From NCBI GenBank assembly GCA_047634015.1, contig JBLIDB010000170.1, positions 1 to 10,851 on the forward strand: 10,851 nucleotides of DNA, written 5' to 3'. A program made the translations under genes and the position numbers. The notes under the pieces were generated by a model. It was not told where the DNA came from. It did no database searches and saw only the letters and a program-made list of their open reading frames with translations. This document shows, one piece after another, positions 6,237-10,851 of this stretch. Every line of letters starts with the position of its first letter. The first letter of the stretch is position 1. Source of the stretch: JAJRXG01 sp047634015. Its GTDB lineage: Bacteria; Bacteroidota; Bacteroidia; Chitinophagales; Saprospiraceae.

Positions 6237-7805
6237 CTATTGAAATATCAAATAAAATACGGCTATCAATGCAATTGTAATGAGTGAACCAATATTGTAG
6301 AGATTCGAGGATTGGAGGTCAACTTTTTCACTTTGCCAATTGCTTTCTTGTAGACTATCTTGAAGACTAATTACAATAGTCAGCATGACTAAAATCATAA
6401 AAGTCAAAGTCATCCTATCGAGAAAGGCTAAATCAGGGAATACGGCTTTGAAAAAAACTGAGATTGGTATAGTAAGTAGTACCACCCAAAGAGCGGCCTT
6501 GCTTGTTGTTCTTTTCCAAAATAATCCTGCAAGAAATATGCAGAGTACACCTGGCGTAACAAATCCCGTATATTCTTGAATAAAAGCAAATAATCTACCC
6601 ATCGACGCGACAGCAGGTGTTACAAGTCCAGCTATGACAAGCGCAGCTGCCGTGGTAATCCTACCTATTAGTACCAGAGATTTATCGTCTGCTTTTGAGT
6701 TGATGTGACTACGATAGATGTCCATTGTAAAAATTGTAGCGACACTATTACTCATTGAATTAAGAGAAGAGATAATGGCAGCTATTAACGCGGCTATAAC
6801 CAGGCCAGAATATCCCACAGGCAAGAGCTCTCGAATAAGAACAGGAAATGCCTGATCCCTAGAATGAATAAGATCTGGAAATAGTTCGCTGGCAATAACT
6901 CCAGGTATTACAATTATCACGGCAACCACTATGGAAAGTAAAGCTGCAAAAAGCAATCCACGCTGAGCTTCCTTAAGATTTTTCGCCGCAAGAGCCCTCT
7001 GTATAATATATTGATTACAGCCCCAATAACTTATAGCTGCTATCCAGAGACCACCGAAAAAAACGCCCGTCCATGGAAGTTCGTCATGTGACATTGGTAA
7101 GATCGTATGGAATTTATCTGCTTGGACAGTTACCAATTGCGACCAACCGTTAATCATGCCTTCACCATTGTATTTTATAGCCACCTGATCTAATCCAAGC
7201 CACACGACCGCAAGGCCCCCGATTACCAATACTGTCACTTGTATAAAATCTGTCCATGCAACAGCAGCCAAGCCTCCATAAATAGTATATATACCCGAGA
7301 TAAAAGCGAGACCAATAACACTATATATTATAGGGATCCCCAAAATCGCTTGCAATGCTATAGCTCCAAGGGATAGAACACTTGTCAGATTGACCAATAC
7401 ATAAACAAGGATCCAAAATACACCCATAAGTGTACTGACATTTCGATTAAATCGTCTTTCTAAGAATTCCGGCATGCTGTATATCTTACCGGCAAGAAAT
7501 CTTGGAAGAAAGAATTTTCCAACTATCAAAATAGTAATTGTAGCACCTATCAACGAATAAGAAATCACGGCGATACCACTCTCAAATGCAGTACCATTCA
7601 TTCCAATTATCTGCTCAGTTGAAATGTTTGACGCTATAAGCGATGAGCCTATTATCCACCACGGAAGTGCCCTTCCAGCAAGAAAGTAGTCATCAGCGGT
7701 CCGTTGTCGGCCTTTGGGTCCTCTCGAAACGTAAAGTGCAATTCCAATGACAATTACGAAATAGAATCCAAAAATCAAGTAATCTAAAAGTTCGAGGTTC
7801 TTCAT
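6237..7805 (-). CDS. sodium:solute symporter, SGLT-like (SSS family)
   Basis: This intact transporter of about 522 residues, with roughly 13-14 membrane helices, is expected to co-import a sugar or similar solute with sodium across the inner membrane. Visible signatures (numbered from the chosen start) are ADDYFLAGRALPWW (37-50), SLIASNISTEQIIG (55-68) in the first core helix, IYGGLAAVAWTDFIQ (175-189), YWGCNQYIIQRALAAKN (260-276) and SSLNSMSNS (346-354), the last corresponding to the sodium-site helix. I place the start at ATG 7803-7805 (MKNLELLDY), because it begins just before helix 1. The frame is open to 7907, but those 34 residues are polar and look like leader sequence. It is divergent from the isomerase/epimerase gene, suggesting joint sugar use, and convergent with the broken symporter, sharing only the family with it. 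The substrate cannot be fixed from sequence. Confidence 0.87.
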   Translation of the reverse strand: MKNLELLDYLIFGFYFVIVIGIALYVSRGPKGRQRTADDYFLAGRALPWWIIGSSLIASNISTEQIIGMNGTAFESGIAVISYSLIGATITILIVGKFFLPRFLAGKIYSMPEFLERRFNRNVSTLMGVFWILVYVLVNLTSVLSLGAIALQAILGIPIIYSVIGLAFISGIYTIYGGLAAVAWTDFIQVTVLVIGGLAVVWLGLDQVAIKYNGEGMINGWSQLVTVQADKFHTILPMSHDELPWTGVFFGGLWIAAISYWGCNQYIIQRALAAKNLKEAQRGLLFAALLSIVVAVIIVIPGVIASELFPDLIHSRDQAFPVLIRELLPVGYSGLVIAALIAAIISSLNSMSNSVATIFTMDIYRSHINSKADDKSLVLIGRITTAAALVIAGLVTPAVASMGRLFAFIQEYTGFVTPGVLCIFLAGLFWKRTTSKAALWVVLLTIPISVFFKAVFPDLAFLDRMTLTFMILVMLTIVISLQDSLQESNWQSEKVDLQSSNLYNIGSLITIALIAVFYLIFQ

Positions 7806-8022
7806 CTTCTGTTTTGAAATAAAAATGACATTCTTTCCATGAGCATCTAATTTCGTTTTCTTACAAAATTGAAAAAATTGATTATGATATCTTTCATTCC
7901 GTAGCACATATCAATAAATAAAAGCTATTGAAAGGGCTTATTTGTACCATTAAATCTAATAAAATATTATGAACATAGATGCATATGCGGCTGCGGAACC
8001 AAAGTAAAATATAACCTTTTGC

Positions 8023-8050
8023 TTATGATCAAAGTTAATTGGGATCATAA
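8023..8050. repeat. inverted repeat TTATGATC/GATCATAA, candidate operator
   Basis: Two perfect 8-base arms (8023-8030 and 8043-8050) are separated by 12 bases, so arm centres are 20 bases apart, close to two helical turns. This suits a protein that binds the same face of DNA twice. It lies in the divergent spacer and could serve either gene or both. No regulator gene is adjacent. Confidence 0.35.
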
Positions 8051-8077
8051 AACATAGTAATTGGACCACTCATTTCG

Positions 8078-8102
8078 TAATAAATAAACGTCCTATTTAT
8101 TA
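8078..8102. repeat. inverted repeat TAATAAATA/TATTTATTA
   Basis: Perfect 9-base arms are separated by the 7 bases AACGTCC, ending 66 bases before the isomerase-like start codon and just upstream of a CATGTTTG box. It is either an operator near the -33 region or a fortuitous symmetry, since the arms are entirely A/T. Confidence 0.3.
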
Positions 8103-8168
8103 TCGTATGGAATCATGTTTGTATACAATATTTTATTAGCTTATCTTATAGCCAATTAATATATCAAA

Positions 8169-9092
8169 ATGCAGCGACGCGAGTTTATCCAGAGTACTTC
8201 AATGGTTGGAATGGGTTCAATACTAAATCCATTCGATCAACCTATTTTCATGCTTAAAAAACCTATGATTGCCGTCCAGCAATATACCTGGCTTAGTTAT
8301 CTTCGAAGAGAAGGTATAACCTGGAATGAGGATTTAGATCGATTTTGCCAACAGTTGGTTGATTCGGGATTTAGTGGATTTGAACCTTCCTTTACACAAT
8401 CCAGTGAAGTAGAATCCTTTAAGGCGATGCTTCCTAAGTTTAATATTTGGACCTCATCGATGTATGTCAATTCTACTTTGCACGATCCCGACCAAATAGA
8501 ATCAAGTATCTCTAACGCTTTATCGATTGCCAAAGTGGCTAAAAAAATGGGAATCAAAATCGTTGTTACCAATCCCAGCCCCATCAAGTGGGGTGACCCA
8601 ATAGATAAAACAGATGATCAGTTGATCCTACAAGCGAAGTCCCTTAACAGATTGGGAAGTGAGTTGCGTAAATTGGGAATGAAACTGGCCTATCATACCC
8701 ATGATATGGAAATGAGGCAAAGCGCAAGAGAATTTCATCATATGCTATTAAACTCTGACAAAGAGAATGTACATCTGTGTCTGGATTCTCACTGGGTATA
8801 TCGTGGTGCTGGAAATTCCCAGGTAGCCTTATTCGATATTATTAAATTGTATGGCGATCGCATCGTAGAACTTCATCTTCGGCAATCCAAAGATGGTGTT
8901 TGGTCTGAAGTATTTGGTGAAGGGGACATTGATCATGATAGCATGATCGGATTATTATCAGACAAGAAATTAAAGCCACATATAGTGTTAGAACAAGGAG
9001 TTGAAAAAGAAACTCCGCAAACAATGTCAGCCATAGCTGCTATCAAGGAAAGCCTTGCTTATACTGTAGAGATATGTCAACCACTAATATAG
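8169..9092 (+). CDS. TIM-barrel sugar (phosphate) isomerase/epimerase-like protein
   Basis: This 307-residue protein belongs to the xylose isomerase-like TIM-barrel superfamily (AP endonuclease 2 fold). After an N-terminal MQRREFIQSTSMVGMG, a twin-arginine-type RRxFI start with a poor hydrophobic core, the barrel begins at about 33 (MIAVQQYTWLSYL). Motifs at strand ends carry likely metal ligands and catalytic residues: GFEPSF (70-75), YHTHDMEM (175-182, resembling the YHNHDFEF motif frequent in Bacteroidota homologues), LCLDSHW (203-209), ELHLRQSKDG (234-243), GEGDIDH (250-256) and VLEQGVE (273-279). Such enzymes interconvert sugars or keto-sugars using a divalent metal. Divergence from an SGLT-like symporter suggests a shared uptake-and-conversion role. 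The RREF motif may indicate Tat export, as in many Bacteroidota relatives, but the weak hydrophobic stretch leaves this open. The substrate is not assignable. Confidence 0.8.
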   Translation: MQRREFIQSTSMVGMGSILNPFDQPIFMLKKPMIAVQQYTWLSYLRREGITWNEDLDRFCQQLVDSGFSGFEPSFTQSSEVESFKAMLPKFNIWTSSMYVNSTLHDPDQIESSISNALSIAKVAKKMGIKIVVTNPSPIKWGDPIDKTDDQLILQAKSLNRLGSELRKLGMKLAYHTHDMEMRQSAREFHHMLLNSDKENVHLCLDSHWVYRGAGNSQVALFDIIKLYGDRIVELHLRQSKDGVWSEVFGEGDIDHDSMIGLLSDKKLKPHIVLEQGVEKETPQTMSAIAAIKESLAYTVEICQPLI

Positions 9093-9111
9093 AATAGAGC
9101 GAGAAATATAA

Positions 9112-9387
9112 AGTAGCACTCATTATTTTTATTTAGAAATAACTCGAATAGTCCGAATCGACAAACAATATTCAGGGAACTGGACAACACGATAGTACGA
9201 TTTCCTAACCTTGACAGGCTATAAGGTTCTTACACATGGAGGAACAGTAAGTCACGAAAATGCATTGGACAAGGTTCATGCAGAATACCAACATTATAAA
9301 GTCCAAATTAAAAATGAGCTAAGCTGTGCAGAACGAATCTTCGTAAAGAGCCTCGATAAAACTCACGAACAACTCAGAAAGAAATAA
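9112..9387 (+). pseudogene. RhuM-like protein, C-terminal remnant
   Basis: The frame ending at TAA 9385-9387 carries protein sequence without a usable start: YDFLTLTGYKVLTHGG, then TVSHENALDKVHAEYQHYK and NELSCAERIFVKSLDKTHEQ before LRKK. This matches the C-terminal pattern I know from RhuM-family (COG3943) proteins: a W-x-x-x-LD-x-FL segment, a VL-x-x-(A/G)G-x-(V/I)SH block, an AxxEYxxYK helix and a final ELSxxE...FxxS helix. An in-frame TAG (9193-9195) replaces what is probably a Leu codon between WTTR and YDFL. Upstream, in the same frame, ITRIVRI and NWTTR may be further traces, with an internal deletion. The N-terminal two thirds are absent. RhuM-type genes often ride in accessory and restriction-modification loci; their role is unclear. 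Recognition is from memory on about 60 residues. Confidence 0.55.
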
Positions 9388-9596
9388 TAATTATGGCAAT
9401 GGAGCGAGAAGAGCCTTCAATTCAAATGACACTCGAATAAATCCTTTAACAACAAAATCAAGGTAATCCCAAAAAAAAAGCTCTTGTGGGCCGGCACCCA
9501 TAAGAGGTAAAGGCAGTATTGAGGGATTCTACAGAAGTTCATTTGAGTACGGTCTCGTCAGCGTGTGAGGACAAGATTTAGGAAATGGAGTCCATT
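9388..9596. other. convergent spacer, no gene; contains a terminator
   Basis: The spacer lies between the RhuM remnant and the tetR-like stop codon. Apart from the terminator (9471-9506) and a short palindrome at its right edge, I see only frames shorter than 30 codons with no coding character. Confidence 0.5.
9471..9506 (-). terminator. intrinsic terminator downstream of the TetR-like gene
   Basis: Read on the minus strand, a 10-base-pair stem (plus-strand arms CTCTTGTGGG at 9481-9490 and CCCATAAGAG at 9497-9506, one G-U pair) closes a 6-base loop and is followed by one C and nine T residues (A-run at 9471-9479). This is the classical rho-independent form. It lies 91 bases downstream of the tetR-like stop and would end its transcript. 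The plus direction has no T-run, so it is not bidirectional in this form. Confidence 0.75.
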
Positions 9597-9598
9597 TC
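9582..9598. repeat. 17-base palindrome over the tetR stop codon
   Basis: GAAATGGA and TCCATTTC are perfect 8-base arms around a single G. The repeat overlaps the TGA of the TetR-like gene (9597-9599). A one-base loop makes an RNA hairpin awkward. A DNA-binding site is possible but unsupported otherwise. Confidence 0.25.
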
Positions 9599-10202
9599 AT
9601 ATATGAAATATATTTCTTGCTAAATACTGCTCCAACGTATCAAAAATACCAAACACAGCAGCCGCACTCTTTGAGAGATTACCAATCATAATGGCGCCTT
9701 CAATAGTTGCTACGATGTATAGCGCTTCTGATTTCGGATCAATACTATTATTGAATTGACCGTTTTCTATTCCTTGTGTTAGGATCATTTCAATTGCGGT
9801 ACACACTTCCTTTAGGCGGCTTTTGGCCAACTCTCTTAGACGTGGATTCGTATCATCGGACTCAATGGCAGTATTGAGGATTGGGCAACCGCCTTTGATT
9901 GTTGGACGAGCTACCATGCTTTTACAAGAAAGGAGCATTGCCAATACTTGCTCTTTGGATTCGAGATTTGGATCTACTTCTAAAGTCTTTCGAATGAGTA
10001 TTGTATAATTATAGTCAAACACAGCAATAGCTAAATCCAGTTTGGTCCCAAAGTGTTTATAGATTCCGCCCATCTGATATCCAGTAGCATCAACGAGCAT
10101 CTGCATTTTGGTTCCTGCAAATCCATGGACGTTGAAGACAGGAGCGGAGCGTTCTATAATTGTCTGCTTCGTCTTGGCAGGGTTACGGGTACTTCTCTTC
10201 AT
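9597..10202 (-). CDS. TetR/AcrR-family transcriptional regulator
   Basis: This 201-residue one-component repressor-type protein has an N-terminal helix-turn-helix at about 10-58: TKQTIIERSAPVFNVHGFAG, then TKMQMLVDATGYQMGGIYKHF with the recognition helix, and the usual T/S-K-x-x-L cap (GTKLDLAIAVFDY). The C-terminal ligand/dimer domain carries KGGCPILNTAIESDDTNPRL (about 103-122), a GCPxxNxAxExDD pattern seen in one large group of TetR proteins. Length is normal, and the ATG at 10200-10202 is the first in frame. The gene is divergent from the DUF7009-like/molybdoenzyme genes across 105 bases containing a long inverted repeat over both promoters. That suggests it represses itself and that operon until a ligand binds. 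The inducer is unknown. Its own terminator lies at 9471-9506. Confidence 0.88.
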   Translation of the reverse strand: MKRSTRNPAKTKQTIIERSAPVFNVHGFAGTKMQMLVDATGYQMGGIYKHFGTKLDLAIAVFDYNYTILIRKTLEVDPNLESKEQVLAMLLSCKSMVARPTIKGGCPILNTAIESDDTNPRLRELAKSRLKEVCTAIEMILTQGIENGQFNNSIDPKSEALYIVATIEGAIMIGNLSKSAAAVFGIFDTLEQYLARNIFHI

Positions 10203-10225
10203 GATAATGCCAATAAATTCTTCGC

Positions 10226-10233
10226 CAAATATA
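10226..10233 (-). promoter_or_regulatory. -7 promoter box of the TetR-like gene
   Basis: The minus strand reads TATATTTG, identical to the Bacteroidota -7 consensus, 23 bases upstream of the tetR-like start codon. This predicts a short leader of about 15-18 bases. No clear TTTG is present at -33. The box is overlapped by the left arm of the inverted repeat. Confidence 0.5.
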
Positions 10234-10258
10234 AGAAAGTATTTACTCTCTTATGTTT
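10227..10258. promoter_or_regulatory. 32-base inverted repeat, probable TetR operator
   Basis: The inner arms ATAAGAAAGT (10231-10240) and ACTCTCTTAT (10245-10254) match in nine of ten positions around the spacer ATTT. Symmetry continues outward with AAA (10227-10229) and TTT (10256-10258). In total 13 of 15 base pairs are symmetric across 10227-10241 and 10244-10258. It overlaps the TetR-side -7 box and the -33 element of the opposite promoter, so a bound dimer would block both. TetR proteins typically use such sites in the divergent spacer of their own gene. Confidence 0.65.
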
Positions 10259-10272
10259 TATGTCTATATTTG
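10242..10272 (+). promoter_or_regulatory. promoter of the DUF7009-like/molybdoenzyme operon
   Basis: TTTA at 10242-10245 (three of four to the TTTG -33 element), a 19-base spacer and a perfect TATATTTG at 10265-10272 form a good Bacteroidota-type promoter. The start codon lies 35 bases downstream of the -7 box. The -33 element lies inside the inverted repeat. Confidence 0.55.
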
Positions 10273-10307
10273 AGAGGATTCAGTGAAGATGATGAAGTAA
10301 TAACCAT

Positions 10308-10691
10308 ATGAAGCTAAGAACAACAAATAATAGTATCCGCATTAGAATAAGAAAGTCCGAATTACTCCAACTTAAGAAAGATGGAAGGGTAGAAGAGCAG
10401 ATCAATTTTGGTAATGAGGTAGTATTTTCTTTTACGCTCGTAATTGATAAAGAAACAGAGGCAATCAATGGATCTTTAGAGGCGAATACACTCGTGGTGC
10501 GTATTCCAAATACAACTGCAATTAACTGGATAGAAAGCAATGAAGTGTCAATCGAATCTGTAAGTAAAGTGTCAGAGACAGAAGAACTCCAAATATTGGT
10601 AGAGAAAGATTTTCCATGTTTGGATAGACCTAACGAGGATAAGTCAGATACTTTCTGGGAACTGGTGCCCCAGAATGAAAAGACTTGTTAA
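10308..10691 (+). CDS. DUF7009-like protein
   Basis: This is a 127-residue cytoplasmic protein without signal or membrane segments. The layout fits a small family of unknown function that I recall as DUF7009: an N-terminal strand-rich part with SIRIRIRKSELLQLKKDGRV (9-28), a middle VVRIPNTTAINWIES (63-77) resembling VRVPxxxAxxWxxSD, and a conserved LVEKDFPCLDRP (97-108) followed by NEDKSDTF (109-116). The VEKDFxCL motif and C-terminal acidic tail are the diagnostic parts. Members are often found beside molybdopterin oxidoreductase genes, and here one starts 48 bases downstream. Co-transcription from the promoter at 10242-10272 is likely, with control by the divergent TetR. A role in assembling or supporting the molybdoenzyme is a guess from position. 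The family name is from memory; the gene itself is certain. Confidence 0.75.
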   Translation: MKLRTTNNSIRIRIRKSELLQLKKDGRVEEQINFGNEVVFSFTLVIDKETEAINGSLEANTLVVRIPNTTAINWIESNEVSIESVSKVSETEELQILVEKDFPCLDRPNEDKSDTFWELVPQNEKTC

Positions 10692-10739
10692 TTTAAAAAA
10701 CCTTTAACGCCTATAAGTACACTTCTTAAATAGAAAAAT

Positions 10740-10851
10740 ATGTCAACGACTACAACCCATAAGTCAGCTTGTATTCTCTGTTCTGTTAATTGTGGCATTG
10801 ACATAGAAGTAGATGATGAATCCAATCAAATTGTAAAAATTACAGGAGATA
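10740..10851 (+). CDS. molybdopterin oxidoreductase, N-terminal fragment (cut by window edge)
   Basis: An ATG at 10740-10742 opens a frame that runs off the window after 37 codons. Residues 10-23 read ACILCSVNCGIDIE, giving C11-x2-C14-x3-C18, the first three cysteines of the 4Fe-4S site in the Molybdop_Fe4S4 domain; the sequence then continues DDESNQIVKITGD with the typical I-x-K-I-x-G-D strand. The fourth cysteine should follow about 25-30 residues later, outside the window. The family includes formate dehydrogenase-like and other bis-MGD enzymes of the DMSO reductase superfamily. The member cannot be named from 37 residues, but the lack of an N-terminal Tat signal suggests a cytoplasmic enzyme. 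It lies 48 bases after the DUF7009-like gene and no separate promoter is evident, so it is probably in the same operon. Confidence 0.8.
   Translation, partial: MSTTTTHKSACILCSVNCGIDIEVDDESNQIVKITGD

Larger units (their letters stand above)
7806..8168. other. 363-base divergent spacer with two inverted repeats
   Basis: It must contain the promoters of the leftward symporter and the rightward isomerase-like gene. I see only imperfect -7 boxes: CATGTTTG at 8114-8121 (+) and CAATTTTG at 7864-7871 (-), neither with a good -33. Two inverted repeats (8023-8050, 8078-8102) are the main structure. A 12-codon ORF at 7969-8007 is treated under findings. Confidence 0.5.

Noticed and set aside
7806..7907. 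N-terminal extension of the SGLT-like symporter to an upstream ATG at 7905-7907
   Set aside because: The 34 extra residues are polar and not symporter-like. The ATG at 7803-7805 sits directly before the first helix, as is usual for the family.
10280..10540. Minus-strand open frame opposite the DUF7009-like gene
   Set aside because: It is an antisense shadow. The plus-strand frame has a promoter, a family-like motif and an operon context.
1..10851. CRISPR array, tRNA, rRNA or riboswitch
   Set aside because: I saw no regularly spaced direct repeats, no tRNA-like cloverleaf with a CCA or T-loop signature, and no conserved riboswitch core on either strand.

Overview
The window looks like a piece of a Bacteroidota chromosome (possibly the Saprospiria/Cytophagia side, but this cannot be fixed from here). 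The reasons are low GC with AT-rich spacers, start codons without clear Shine-Dalgarno sequences, perfect TAnnTTTG -7 boxes of the Bacteroidota type, a large secreted M14 metallopeptidase of a kind common in that phylum, an RRxF-led TIM-barrel sugar isomerase/epimerase, and two sodium:solute symporters.

Layout. At the left edge (1-106) is the 3' end of an IS66-like transposase and the probable right end of that element. It appears to have landed in a minus-strand lipoprotein gene, whose signal peptide and lipobox remain at 107-192 with ATA where ATG is expected. Next come a SnoaL-like (NTF2-fold) gene at 442-873 (-) that is visibly richer in GC than its surroundings, and an 889-residue secreted M14 carboxypeptidase at 1203-3872 (-). 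A 650-base spacer holds an unrecognised open frame and a 20-base palindrome. On the plus strand follow a small DUF3311-like membrane protein (4523-4711) and a sodium:solute symporter (4727-6151) whose frame is broken twice by single-base changes of opposite sign in short homopolymers. A second, intact symporter (6237-7805, -) faces it tail to tail. A divergent spacer with two inverted repeats separates that symporter from a TIM-barrel sugar isomerase/epimerase-like gene (8169-9092, +).

The right part holds a decayed RhuM-like remnant (about 9112-9387, +), a strong intrinsic terminator reading leftward (9471-9506), and a TetR-family regulator (9597-10202, -). The regulator is divergent from a DUF7009-like gene (10308-10691) and the start of a molybdopterin oxidoreductase with an N-terminal 4Fe-4S motif (10740 to the edge). 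The 105-base divergent spacer is compact and legible: each direction has a perfect TATATTTG box, and a 32-base inverted repeat lies between and over the two promoters, which is what a TetR operator should look like.

How the genes may work together. The intact symporter and the divergent isomerase/epimerase plausibly form a sugar or sugar-derivative uptake and conversion pair. The TetR, DUF7009-like and molybdoenzyme genes plausibly form a self-repressed regulator with its target operon. The rest is a mosaic of housekeeping-type genes and wreckage: an IS end, a lipoprotein stub, a RhuM remnant and a broken symporter. I see no CRISPR array, tRNA, rRNA or intact defence system. The most novel readable items are the TetR operator with its molybdoenzyme operon and the IS/lipoprotein junction.
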